Source of the DNA: Pseudomonadales bacterium
GTDB lineage: Bacteria > Pseudomonadota > Gammaproteobacteria > Pseudomonadales > Pseudohongiellaceae
Assembly (NCBI GenBank): GCA_023257655.1
Contig: JALRBQ010000035.1
Coordinates: 1-37,262, forward strand
Direction of reading: 5' to 3'
Length of the DNA stretch: 37,262 nucleotides
The notes under the pieces were generated by a model. It had not been told where the DNA came from. It worked only from the letters and a program-made list of their open reading frames with translations, and made no database searches. Of the stretch, positions 7,790-15,818 are shown one piece after another (position 1 is the stretch's first letter; each line of letters starts with the position of its first letter). Both the position numbers and the translations under genes were made by a program.

Positions 7790-9358
7790 ATGGCTTTTCA
7801 CGTCACTCAATGTCCCGGTTGCGAATCCTCCTTTCACACCAGTGCCAGGGTCTTGCAGTCGGCAGCGGGCAGAGTACGTTGCGGCGCCTGTCTCACAGTG
7901 TTCACTGCTGCTGAACATTTCCTCAGCCGCATAGACAGCGATATCGACGATGAAGCAGATTCCTCTGTGTTCGTTGGCAATAGCCCCACCGATTATTTCG
8001 ATCCCTCGGTGTTTCTCACGCGCCAGTCGCTGACGGCAGAGCAGGATTCTGCGCCAGTAGCTCATGAAGATTTCTCCACTGCCTTTGCAGAAGACTTAGT
8101 GGATGAGGTGTATTTCGATCTTGCCGACGATGAACCAGAAAATATCGAGACTGAGCCCTCGATAGGGAGAGATACCCTTGCAACTGTCGACATTGCCCCA
8201 GGGGACCAGCGCGCCGCGATGACGCAGGCCAGAGCCGCAACCGGTGCCGAGTTAGACCCGGAATTGCCGATGCCCCAGACCGCGAATCCGGCACACGCGC
8301 TGACGACAGACTTCGATCCGATCGGCGAGGATGCCGGTACTGACGGCTATACCGCATTCGAGATTGTCACCGAAGTCACATCGAGCAGCGACGAACCTGG
8401 CGCCGCTGTTGCCGACTCCGATCCACTCTTACCAACCGAGGCATCGACAGAGGCAGCAACAGAGGCAGTGACTGCTTCAACGCTTGCAGGAAATCGTGAT
8501 GGAGCTCCAGCAAGAAATCGTGAAGAAAGTCTGGAAAACACTCCTGATAGCACTCTTGATAGCACTCTCGATATCATTGAGGAAGGGAAACGCTCGGCGG
8601 CAGCTTTCGATGGGACCGCCGAGGGTACTGCCGAACCGGAAAGGGATAACTCTGCAGACGTGGCTCGCGAGAGAGCCTTCGAAGGGACGACGAACGCAAC
8701 TCCGACATCATCAACCGTGGTCGATGATTCAACCGATGACTCCACCGAAGCCATCCGCGCCCGGGCCCGGCAAGCCCGCTTCCAGGACGACGACGCACTG
8801 GAGGCTTTGCCGGTGGAAACCCGCTCGGCGATTAGTCGCTTATTGCCGCCAGTGGTACTCGTGGCAGGCAGCGAGTCGCGCTGGGGGCGACGCCTGCTAC
8901 AGACTCTGGGCTGTCTGCTGCTCGGAGCATTACTTGCCGCCCAGTTGCTCTGGCAGCAACTACCGCAATACAGTCAACTCCCCCGCTTGCGCCCCCTCTA
9001 TGCGGCCGCGTGCCAGTTTCTGGAATGCACACTGCCACCGTTCACGGACCTCACCGCTATTCGCAGCGATAACTTACAGGTTCGCAGTCATCCCACGCGT
9101 ACCGATGCGCTCAGCGTGTCACTGAGCTTTCGCAACACAGCCGCCTTTCCACAGCCCTTTCCAATCCTGATATTGAGCTTCAATTCAGTCACGAACGCGG
9201 TTATCGCCCTCCGCGAATTCGCACCGGAAGAATATCTCGATGAGGGATTGCGGGATGTTACCGAGATGCCGGTGATGTCACCGGTGCAAGTCGACATCGA
9301 GATCATGGATCCCGGTGCAGATGCACTCAACTACACTGTCGCCTTTCGTCAACGCTAA
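7790..9358 (+). CDS. Zinc-ribbon and DUF3426-type membrane protein
   Basis: The protein has 522 residues. The N-terminus has an MJ0042-type zinc ribbon with CPGC (Cys8, Cys11) and CGAC (Cys31, Cys34). A long acidic, Thr/Ser/Glu/Ala-rich and probably disordered stretch spans roughly 50-340, with short internal repeats such as DSTLDSTLD. A single membrane helix lies at about 369-388 (LLQTLGCLLLGALLAAQLLW), and a C-terminal domain follows that resembles DUF3426 (SVSLSFRNTAAFPQPFPILILSF, LREFAPEEYL). The expected topology is a cytoplasmic zinc ribbon and an external C-terminal domain. Such a gene commonly lies between prmA and dusB in Pseudomonas-like genomes. Function is unknown; the linker is long. 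Confidence 0.85.
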   Translation: MAFHVTQCPGCESSFHTSARVLQSAAGRVRCGACLTVFTAAEHFLSRIDSDIDDEADSSVFVGNSPTDYFDPSVFLTRQSLTAEQDSAPVAHEDFSTAFAEDLVDEVYFDLADDEPENIETEPSIGRDTLATVDIAPGDQRAAMTQARAATGAELDPELPMPQTANPAHALTTDFDPIGEDAGTDGYTAFEIVTEVTSSSDEPGAAVADSDPLLPTEASTEAATEAVTASTLAGNRDGAPARNREESLENTPDSTLDSTLDIIEEGKRSAAAFDGTAEGTAEPERDNSADVARERAFEGTTNATPTSSTVVDDSTDDSTEAIRARARQARFQDDDALEALPVETRSAISRLLPPVVLVAGSESRWGRRLLQTLGCLLLGALLAAQLLWQQLPQYSQLPRLRPLYAAACQFLECTLPPFTDLTAIRSDNLQVRSHPTRTDALSVSLSFRNTAAFPQPFPILILSFNSVTNAVIALREFAPEEYLDEGLRDVTEMPVMSPVQVDIEIMDPGADALNYTVAFRQR

Positions 9359-9399
9359 CTCGAGCACTGCCTCGCAGTAAAGCGCGCCGTTGTACTGAG

Positions 9400-9418
9400 A
9401 AGAAGTGAGAAGCTTCTT
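9400..9418 (+). terminator. Weak stem-loop after the zinc-ribbon gene
   Basis: AAGAAG (9400-9405) can pair with CTTCTT (9413-9418) across a 7-base loop, followed only by TA. The stem is AT-rich and lacks a long T-run, so termination here is a weak inference from position, about 40 bases past the stop codon. Confidence 0.2.
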
Positions 9419-9421
9419 TAC

Positions 9422-9451
9422 ATGGCATGTGATGGCATGTGATGCCATGTG
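9422..9451. repeat. Three tandem 10-bp repeats forming an inverted repeat upstream of dusB-fis
   Basis: ATGGCATGTG is present at 9422-9431 and 9432-9441, and ATGCCATGTG at 9442-9451. The single change in copy 3 makes a perfect inverted repeat with copy 2: ATGGCAT (9432-9438), GTG, ATGCCAT (9442-9448). The 10-base period is close to one helical turn, so the copies face the same side of the DNA. Their position, 91-153 bases before dusB, fits a regulatory site. The binding protein is unknown. Confidence 0.6.
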
Positions 9452-9574
9452 GCGGTGGTCTGAGTGATTCGAATCTACTCAAAATCTGACTTAATTCAAA
9501 AAACGGGGACAAATACCTTTATCTGAAAAATCGTCTTGGCTATGATAACCAACCTTTTCGATAAAACTGCCGCA

Positions 9575-10567
9575 ATGATTGACATCGGTCCCTATCAATT
9601 ACGCAACAATTTATTCCTGGCACCAATGGTCGGAGTAAGCGATACACCGTTCCGCGAGATTTGCACGGAACAAGGTGCGGCATTAACAATCGGCGAAATG
9701 TTGACCTGCAATTCCACACTGTGGAGTAACGAACGCAATCGCCTTAAACAGGTCAAGCCACGCATCAGTTCTCCCCAGGTTGTGCAAATCGCCGGCGCCG
9801 ATGCTGCGCAGATGGCAGACGCAGCGCGACTCAATGTTGATCAAGGCGCCGATGCCATCGATATCAACATGGGGTGCCCCGCTAAAAAAGTGCTGAAGAA
9901 AGACGCCGGCTCTGCCCTGCTGCGCGACACGGCACTGGTTGAACGCATCGTTGCTGCCGTGGTTGCCGCGGTGCCCGTCCCGGTGACACTGAAGATTCGT
10001 ACCGGCTGGTGCCCGCAAACCCGCAATGGAGTCGAGGTGGCTCGCATCGCCGAGGCGAACGGAATTCAGCTACTCACCGTGCACGGTCGCACGCGCGCCT
10101 GCCGCTTCCTCGGTGAGGCCGAATACGACACGATCGCCACCATCAAACAGGCGGTGTCGATACCCGTCATCGCCAATGGCGACATCGATTCACCGCGCAA
10201 GGCCGCCACGGTGCTGGCCCAAACTGGCGCCGACGGCCTCATGATCGGTCGTGCCGCCCAGGGCAGACCCTGGATCTTCGCCGAAGTTGAGGAATATCTG
10301 CGCTCTGGCCGACTCCCGGCAGCGCCCTCTTATGCTCAACAACGCCAGATTATCTGCGAGCATCTGGTAAAACTGCATAAATTCTATGGCGAGGTTAAAG
10401 GTGTCTGGTACGCACGCAAGCACGTGGCCGGTTATGTGAAACCGATTCCCAACAGCAAACAGTTCCTGCAGCATTTCAATCTTTGCGACTCTCCATCCGG
10501 GCAGTTGGAGTTAATCAACGCATACTATGACAACCTGTCTGTCTCCACGGGGGCCATCGCAGCATGA
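9575..10567 (+). CDS. dusB: tRNA-dihydrouridine synthase B
   Basis: DusB reduces a specific uridine in the D-loop of tRNA with FMN and NADPH. From the ATG at 9575 it has 330 residues, starting MIDIGPYQLRNN, which lines up with the E. coli start MRIGQYQLRN. Upstream in-frame ATG at 9542 and TTG at 9536 are alternatives; none has a clear ribosome site. Motifs are LAPMVGVSDTPFR, NMGCPAKKV with the catalytic Cys101, LKIRTGW, VHGRTRAC, ANGDIDSP and GRAAQGRPWIF. The stop overlaps the fis start (ATGA), the conserved dusB-fis operon arrangement. Confidence 0.95.
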   Translation: MIDIGPYQLRNNLFLAPMVGVSDTPFREICTEQGAALTIGEMLTCNSTLWSNERNRLKQVKPRISSPQVVQIAGADAAQMADAARLNVDQGADAIDINMGCPAKKVLKKDAGSALLRDTALVERIVAAVVAAVPVPVTLKIRTGWCPQTRNGVEVARIAEANGIQLLTVHGRTRACRFLGEAEYDTIATIKQAVSIPVIANGDIDSPRKAATVLAQTGADGLMIGRAAQGRPWIFAEVEEYLRSGRLPAAPSYAQQRQIICEHLVKLHKFYGEVKGVWYARKHVAGYVKPIPNSKQFLQHFNLCDSPSGQLELINAYYDNLSVSTGAIAA

Positions 10568-10866
10568 ACAAGCTAGATGAAATCTCTTCTCTTACCGGTT
10601 TTCAAATCACCGACCAGCTCGAACCGTCGCAGCCACAGGAAGACAGTCTGCGCACCGAAGTTGAGAAGGCGCTGCATCGCTATTTTCAGCACCTGGACAA
10701 CGAACCGGTAACAGATCTGTACCAAATGGTGATGTCGGAAGTTGAAGTGCCTCTGCTAGAGGCCGTGATGCGCTACACCGGCAACAACCAAAGCAAGGCG
10801 TCTATCATGCTGGGCCTCAATCGTGGTACGCTACGCACCAAATTAAAGCAGTACGGTTTGCTATAG
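10564..10866 (+). CDS. fis: DNA-binding protein Fis
   Basis: Fis is a nucleoid protein that bends DNA and activates stable RNA promoters in fast growth. The 100-residue protein has the conserved C-terminal half: LYQMVMSEVEVPLLEAVM (dimer helices) and the helix-turn-helix NNQSKASIMLGLNRGTLRTKLKQYGLL at 74-100, nearly identical to enterobacterial Fis. The N-terminal 25 residues are divergent, as usual. The start overlaps the dusB stop by four bases, so translation is probably coupled. Confidence 0.97.
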   Translation: MNKLDEISSLTGFQITDQLEPSQPQEDSLRTEVEKALHRYFQHLDNEPVTDLYQMVMSEVEVPLLEAVMRYTGNNQSKASIMLGLNRGTLRTKLKQYGLL

Positions 10867-10891
10867 AACACCTCCGATCTGTGGTCTGGAA

Positions 10892-10908
10892 ATGCACGCC
10901 AGGTGCAT
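10892..10908. promoter_or_regulatory. Inverted repeat between fis and purH
   Basis: ATGCAC (10892-10897), spacer GCCAG, and GTGCAT (10903-10908) form a perfect 6-bp inverted repeat in the 79-base fis-purH gap. There is no T-run after it, so it is as likely an operator for purH as a terminator for dusB-fis. It does not resemble the PurR consensus. Confidence 0.3.
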
Positions 10909-10945
10909 AACTGGTTAATCCTTAACTTCTACGCGATAACTCACT

Positions 10946-12523
10946 ATGACATCAGCTAGCCCTGTTGCCATTCGTCGGGCATTGATCAGTGTTTCCGACA
11001 AGACTGGCATTATCCCCTTCGCTCAAGCCCTGCACGCACTCAACATCGAAATACTCTCCACTGGTGGTACCTACAAGCTGCTCGCAGGAGCAGGCATTCC
11101 TGCCATAGAGATTTCTGAATACACCGGATTTCCGGAAATGATGGATGGCCGTGTCAAAACACTGCATCCCAAGGTGCACGGTGGCATTCTCGCTCGCCGC
11201 GATGTGGATCAGGCAGTGATGGCCGAACATGGCATCCCGCCAATCGATCTTGTCGTGGTGAATCTCTATCCCTTCGAGGCCACAGTAGCGAAACCGGATT
11301 GTGATTTGCCAACTGCCATCGAAAATATCGATATTGGTGGCCCCACCATGTTGCGCGCTGCTGCCAAGAACAACCGCTTTGTCGCCGTGGTCGTGAATCC
11401 CTCGGATTATGCCCCGGTGCTGACGGCCCTCCAGACCCATGATTGCTGTCTGGATCAAACTTTGCGTTTCGATCTGGCCGTGAAGACCTTTGAGCACACT
11501 GCCGCCTATGACGGTGCGATCGCCAATTATCTCGGTGCACGTCTCGCGCCTGAAGTGAGCACATTTCCACGCACGTTCAACACCCAGTTTCATCACAAAC
11601 AAGGCATGCGCTACGGAGAGAATCCTCATCAGCAGGCGGCATTCTATGTCGAGAAGTCGCCGGCAGAGGCAAGTATCAGTACCGCCGAGCAGCTTCAGGG
11701 TCGTGAGTTGTCGTATAACAACATCGCCGACACCGACGCCGCGCTTGAGTGCGTGAAATCCTTTGCCGAACCGGCCTGTGTCATCGTCAAACACGCGAAC
11801 CCCTGCGGTGTCGCTATTGCCGAGTCACCACTGCGCGCCTACGAATTGGCTTTCCAGACTGATCCGACCTCGGCCTTCGGCGGCATTATCGCCTTCAACC
11901 GCGAACTGGATGCCGCCACCGCCAAACGCATCGTTGAACAGCAATTTACCGAAGTCATCATTGCGCCATCGATCGCGCCGGAAGCCCTGGCGATCACTGC
12001 AACCAAGCAGAATGTGCGTGTGCTGAGCTGTGGTAGCTGGGCGCAGGAACGTGCCCCCGGGCTTGACTACAAGCGCGTCAATGGCGGACTGTTGGTGCAG
12101 GATCGCGACATTCACGTCATCAGTCGCGACGACTTGAAAGTAGTGAGCAAGCGCGCACCCACGGAAGGCGAGATTCGTGACATGCTGTTCGCCTGGACCG
12201 TCGCCCAATTCGTCAAATCCAATGCGATCGTCTACTGCAAGAACAACCAGACCATCGGCATCGGCGCCGGCCAGATGAGCCGCGTCTACAGCGCGCGTAT
12301 CGCCGGTATCAAGGCGGCTGACGAGAAGCTCGAGGTTCCAGGATCAGTCATGGCCTCTGACGCCTTCTTCCCGTTCCGCGATGGCATCGATGCGGCAGCT
12401 GCCGCCGGTATCACCTCCGTCATTCAGCCCGGTGGCTCCATGCGCGATGAAGAAGTGATCGCGGCAGCAGACGAAGCCGGCATCGCCATGGTCTTCACCT
12501 CCATCCGGCATTTCCGCCACTAA
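10946..12523 (+). CDS. purH: Bifunctional AICAR formyltransferase / IMP cyclohydrolase
   Basis: PurH performs the last two steps of IMP synthesis in the cytoplasm. The 525-residue protein has the N-terminal MGS-like cyclohydrolase domain with [20 protein letters not shown] and [15 protein letters not shown] (71-85). The formyltransferase domain has [26 protein letters not shown], the catalytic Lys282-His283 in [11 protein letters not shown], and [25 protein letters not shown] near the end is typical. purD follows after 20 bases, the usual purHD operon. Confidence 0.98.
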   Translation: MTSASPVAIRRALISVSDKTGIIPFAQALHALNIEILSTGGTYKLLAGAGIPAIEISEYTGFPEMMDGRVKTLHPKVHGGILARRDVDQAVMAEHGIPPIDLVVVNLYPFEATVAKPDCDLPTAIENIDIGGPTMLRAAAKNNRFVAVVVNPSDYAPVLTALQTHDCCLDQTLRFDLAVKTFEHTAAYDGAIANYLGARLAPEVSTFPRTFNTQFHHKQGMRYGENPHQQAAFYVEKSPAEASISTAEQLQGRELSYNNIADTDAALECVKSFAEPACVIVKHANPCGVAIAESPLRAYELAFQTDPTSAFGGIIAFNRELDAATAKRIVEQQFTEVIIAPSIAPEALAITATKQNVRVLSCGSWAQERAPGLDYKRVNGGLLVQDRDIHVISRDDLKVVSKRAPTEGEIRDMLFAWTVAQFVKSNAIVYCKNNQTIGIGAGQMSRVYSARIAGIKAADEKLEVPGSVMASDAFFPFRDGIDAAAAAGITSVIQPGGSMRDEEVIAAADEAGIAMVFTSIRHFRH

Positions 12524-12543
12524 TCTCTCGACAGGATTCTGCA

Positions 12544-13830
12544 ATGAAACTCTTGGTAATCGGCAGTGGTGGACGCGAACATTCTCTGGCCTGGCGTGCC
12601 GCGCAATCGGCCAACGTAGAGAAAGTCTTTGTCGCACCCGGAAATGCCGGCACCGCGCACGACAACAAGCTCGAGAACGTCAATATCGATGTCATGGACT
12701 TTGAGGCTCTCGCCGATTTCGCCGACCGCGCGGAAGTAGCTCTTACTATTGTGGGACCTGAGGCGCCTTTGGTAGCCGGAATTGTAGATTACTTCAATGA
12801 GCGCCAGCTCCCCTGCTTCGGCCCGTCACGCAACGCCGCCCAACTCGAAGGCTCGAAAACCTTTACCAAGGATTTCCTGAGCCGACATGGCATTCCAACC
12901 GCAGCCTACCAGAGTTTTACCGACGTGAAGCTCGCCCGCGACTACGTCTCGCGCCAGCGCCTGCCGGTTGTGATCAAGGCCGATGGCCTCGCGGCCGGCA
13001 AGGGTGTCATTATCGCCAGTACTCGTGAGGATGCGATTGCGACCATCGATGACATGCTGGCTGACAACAAGTTCGGCGCGGCCGGCAGCCGGGTCGTGAT
13101 TGAAGAGTTTTTAACGGGCGAGGAAGCGAGCTTTATCGCCATGGTGGATGGGGAACACGTCCTGCCCATGGCAACCTCGCAGGATCACAAGGCCCGGGAC
13201 GACGGCGACGTCGGTCCGAATACCGGCGGCATGGGCGCCTATTCCCCGGCGCCGGTAGTCACCGATACAGTCTACAAGCGCATCATGGACCAGGTCATTC
13301 TGCCCACGGTGAATGGCATGGCGAAAGACGGCAACGAGTATGTCGGCTTCCTCTACGCCGGACTCATGATCTCGCCGACTGGAGAGGTCAATGTCATCGA
13401 ATTCAACTGCCGTTTCGGCGACCCCGAAGCCCAGCCGGTCATGATGCGACTGCAATCAGACCTGCCGGAACTTTGCATGGCCGCCCTTGAGCGCAAACTG
13501 GACCAGCACCAGGCACAGTGGGATCCACGCTGCGCGGTCGGTGTGGTGCTGGCAGCCGGTGGTTACCCCTATGCCTACCGCAAGGGAGATGTCATCAGCG
13601 GTCTCGACACGCCGGTGGCCAACAACCAGAAACTGTTCCATGCCGGCACCCAGCTGCGAGATGGCAAGGTTGTCACCAATGGTGGCCGCGTCCTGTGCGC
13701 CACCGCGTTGGGCGACACCGTCTCGGCGGCCCAGAAAGCGGCCTATGCCCTGGCAGCCGCCATCGACTGGCAGGACATGGTTTACCGCAAGGATATTGCA
13801 CATCGCGCGATCGCGCGTGAGAATAGCTAG
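12544..13830 (+). CDS. purD: Phosphoribosylamine-glycine ligase
   Basis: PurD joins phosphoribosylamine and glycine in purine synthesis using ATP. The 428-residue ATP-grasp protein has VIGSGGREHSLAWRAA at the N-terminus, VGPEAPLVAGIVD, VIKADGLAAGKGVIIA, EEFLTGEEASFIAMVDG, SQDHKARDDGDVGPNTGGMG and GFLYAGLMIS. It is translated just after purH. A short gap of 16 bases leads to coq7, which normally belongs to a different conserved block. Confidence 0.98.
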   Translation: MKLLVIGSGGREHSLAWRAAQSANVEKVFVAPGNAGTAHDNKLENVNIDVMDFEALADFADRAEVALTIVGPEAPLVAGIVDYFNERQLPCFGPSRNAAQLEGSKTFTKDFLSRHGIPTAAYQSFTDVKLARDYVSRQRLPVVIKADGLAAGKGVIIASTREDAIATIDDMLADNKFGAAGSRVVIEEFLTGEEASFIAMVDGEHVLPMATSQDHKARDDGDVGPNTGGMGAYSPAPVVTDTVYKRIMDQVILPTVNGMAKDGNEYVGFLYAGLMISPTGEVNVIEFNCRFGDPEAQPVMMRLQSDLPELCMAALERKLDQHQAQWDPRCAVGVVLAAGGYPYAYRKGDVISGLDTPVANNQKLFHAGTQLRDGKVVTNGGRVLCATALGDTVSAAQKAAYALAAAIDWQDMVYRKDIAHRAIARENS

Positions 13831-13846
13831 GCCTGCGAGTCCTATC

Positions 13847-14494
13847 ATGAAGCCAGCCTCACCCTACAGCTTTCTCGACCAGTGTCTGATCCAATTTGAT
13901 CAGGCCTTGCGCACCTGTGTGCCGGGCACGTCGAGCGCACAGCGTCCGTCACCGTCCGAACCGCTTGCTGAGACCGAACTGGAGCCGACTGCAAGACGTC
14001 ACGCCGCTGGCCTGATGCGCATCAATCACACCGGCGAAGTCTGCGCCCAGGCCCTGTATCAGGGACAGGCCAGCACCGCACGACTGGATGATGTGCGTGC
14101 GTCCATGCACAAGGCTGCCGCAGAAGAAGTCGACCATCTTGCGTGGTGCGAAGAACGCTTGCAGGAACTCGACAGCCGCCCAAGCCTTACAAACCCTCTC
14201 TGGTATGCGCTGTCCTACGGGCTCGGCGCCGCCGCCGGACTCGCTGGCGACAAATGGAGCCTTGGCTTCGTCGCCGAAACCGAGGAACAGGTCTGCAAAC
14301 ATCTGGAGGAACATCTGGAACGCTTGCCGGATACTGACAGCAAGAGCAGGGCTATTCTTCAGCAGATGATTGTCGATGAACGCCAGCATGGTGAAGCCGC
14401 GCGCGCGGCTGGCGGTGCGGCACTGCCGACACCAGTACGCCAGTTGATGTCGGCCATGTCGCAGCTAATGAAACAGACGACCTACCGCCTGTAG
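13847..14494 (+). CDS. coq7: Ubiquinone biosynthesis hydroxylase Coq7
   Basis: Coq7 (3-demethoxyubiquinol 3-hydroxylase) is a peripheral membrane di-iron oxygenase of late ubiquinone synthesis. From the ATG at 13847 it has 215 residues. The carboxylate/histidine set is visible: Glu64 in NHTGEVCAQ, Glu94-x-x-His97 in AAEEVDHLAW, a Glu at about 146-147 in ETEEQVCKH, and Glu178-x-x-His181 in DERQHGEAA. The hydrophobic SYGLGAAAGL segment supports membrane association. The frame is open for 120 codons upstream inside purD, but those residues are a shadow of purD. It converges with the YhfA-like gene. Confidence 0.94.
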   Translation: MKPASPYSFLDQCLIQFDQALRTCVPGTSSAQRPSPSEPLAETELEPTARRHAAGLMRINHTGEVCAQALYQGQASTARLDDVRASMHKAAAEEVDHLAWCEERLQELDSRPSLTNPLWYALSYGLGAAAGLAGDKWSLGFVAETEEQVCKHLEEHLERLPDTDSKSRAILQQMIVDERQHGEAARAAGGAALPTPVRQLMSAMSQLMKQTTYRL

Positions 14495-14527
14495 AAAATC
14501 GACCCGCACGATCGCTTCTGTTTCAGC

Positions 14528-14950
14528 TCAGACTTCGGGTACGATTTCGAAGTCGTGGGTCACTTCTACCCCAGCACTCTTCATCATGATCGACGCCGAA
14601 CAATATTTTTCGGCCGACAACTCGATCGCTCGCTCGACCTGTTTCTCACTCAGATCTTTGCCTGCGACGCGAAAGTGCAAATGTATGGACTTGAAGACAG
14701 CTGGTGTGCCATCGACGCGCTCGGCGGTGATGTCCGCCTCGCAACTGGTGACTTGTTGCCGCGCCTTCTTCAGGATGGTAACGACATCATAGGAGGAACA
14801 ACTGCCAACACCGAGTGCGACCAGTTCCATCGGTCGCATGCCGAGATTTCGGCCACCACTCTCGGGAGCCCCATCCAGCACGATCGCATGACCGGTACCG
14901 GACTCGGCGACAAACATGACATTTTCCACCCATTTGATTCGCGCTTTCAT
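14528..14950 (-). CDS. OsmC family protein, YhfA-like
   Basis: The protein has 140 residues from the ATG at 14950 and begins MKARIKWVENVMFVAESGTGH, aligning with E. coli YhfA (MQARVKWVEG). It has the OsmC-fold cysteines Cys51 (GVGSCSSYDV) and Cys117 (SAEKYCSAS), which in OsmC/Ohr proteins form the peroxidatic pair. The activity of YhfA itself is not well defined. It is divergent from the crp/vfr gene, the same pairing as yhfA-crp in E. coli. An ATG 11 codons upstream is in frame but extends past the homologous start. Confidence 0.88.
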   Translation of the reverse strand: MKARIKWVENVMFVAESGTGHAIVLDGAPESGGRNLGMRPMELVALGVGSCSSYDVVTILKKARQQVTSCEADITAERVDGTPAVFKSIHLHFRVAGKDLSEKQVERAIELSAEKYCSASIMMKSAGVEVTHDFEIVPEV

Positions 14951-15134
14951 AAAGTAATCTCTTGATCGGTACATATTTTCCATTAAGAATTGACGGGATT
15001 GATCCGATACAACTCAATAACGGAAAGCGCGCAAAGATTATCACAGTTACCCCGACAGGACTATTTGCTGCTTACCACACAGGGTGCATGGACAGTAAAG
15101 GCGCAGTACCCGAGGCTTGAGGCGACCGAATTCT

Positions 15135-15155
15135 CACATTTCGAACTGAAATGTG
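15135..15155. promoter_or_regulatory. Perfect 8-bp inverted repeat upstream of crp/vfr
   Basis: CACATTTC (15135-15142), spacer GAACT, and GAAATGTG (15148-15155) form a perfect inverted repeat 45 bases before the regulator's start codon, in the 250-base gap shared with the divergent YhfA-like gene. The half-sites are in the opposite order to a CRP site (TGTGA-N6-TCACA), so it is not a standard CRP box. It could be an operator for another regulator or a leader hairpin. The rest of the 250-base gap shows no promoter that I trust. Confidence 0.5.
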
Positions 15156-15200
15156 GTACACCTTGTCCGTTTTAACACGGCTCGAACTGGAGTTAACTAC

Positions 15201-15815
15201 ATGGCACTCATGGCTATCACGCCACATATTCAGGACCTGGATAATTTCCTGTCCCATTGTCATCGCAAGCGATATCCAAACCGGGCGACAATCATCTACG
15301 AAGGCGATAAATGCGACACCCTGTATTACATCATCAAGGGTTCGGTCTCTGTCATCCTCGAGGATGACGATGGCAAGGAAGTCATCATCGCCTATCTGAA
15401 CCCCGGCCACTTCTTCGGCGAAATGGGCCTGTTCGAACAATCCGAAGAACGCAGCGCCTGGTGCCGTGCCCGCACCTCCTGCGAGATCGCCGAGATCAGT
15501 TACGCCAACTTCAATTCCTATATCCGCGCGCATCCCAAAATCGTCTTCACTATCGGCCAGCAGATGGCACATCGACTGCGTAACACTACACGCAAAGTTG
15601 GCGACCTCGCCTTCTATGATGTGACCGGTCGTATCGCGCGCACGCTGATTGATCTGAGCAAGGAACCGGATGCCATGACGCATCCGGACGGGATGCAGAT
15701 AAAGATTACCCGTCAGGAGATCGGCCGCATCGTGAATTGTTCACGGGAGATGGCAGGACGGGTTCTGAAAACCCTGGAAGAACAGGAACTGATCAGCGTC
15801 TTCGGCACGCGCTAA
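15201..15815 (+). CDS. crp: cAMP receptor protein / Vfr-type transcription regulator
   Basis: This is a global regulator of 204 residues from the ATG at 15201, preceded by GGAG. It matches Vfr of Pseudomonas throughout: [18 protein letters not shown], the cyclic-nucleotide pocket FFGEMGLFE (Gly73, Glu74) and ERSAWCRA (Arg84, Ser85), the dimer-helix Thr129/Thr130, and the helix-turn-helix [21 protein letters not shown] at 170-190. The recognition residues Arg182, Glu183 and Arg187 are kept. One oddity is that the C-terminus reads [13 protein letters not shown], lacking about 7 residues (the AHGKTIV part in E. coli CRP) that form the wing hairpin. It ends 3 bases from the convergent trpC stop. 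Confidence 0.93.
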   Translation: MALMAITPHIQDLDNFLSHCHRKRYPNRATIIYEGDKCDTLYYIIKGSVSVILEDDDGKEVIIAYLNPGHFFGEMGLFEQSEERSAWCRARTSCEIAEISYANFNSYIRAHPKIVFTIGQQMAHRLRNTTRKVGDLAFYDVTGRIARTLIDLSKEPDAMTHPDGMQIKITRQEIGRIVNCSREMAGRVLKTLEEQELISVFGTR

Positions 15816-15818
15816 GCA

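Noticed and set aside
9536-9574. Longer dusB start (TTG 9536 or ATG 9542)
   Set aside because: Not excluded, but the DusB family starts at the residue matching the ATG at 9575, and no ribosome site favours the longer forms.
13487-13846. Upstream extension of coq7 into purD
   Set aside because: The 120 upstream codons only read purD in another frame. Coq7 similarity begins after the ATG at 13847.
15135-15156. CRP-binding site in front of crp
   Set aside because: The TGTG and CACA half-sites are in the reverse order and spacing to the TGTGA-N6-TCACA consensus.
15153-15200. Upstream ATG for crp at 15153
   Set aside because: It lies inside the inverted repeat, adds 16 residues not found in Vfr/CRP, and the ATG at 15201 has a ribosome site and the homologous N-terminus.
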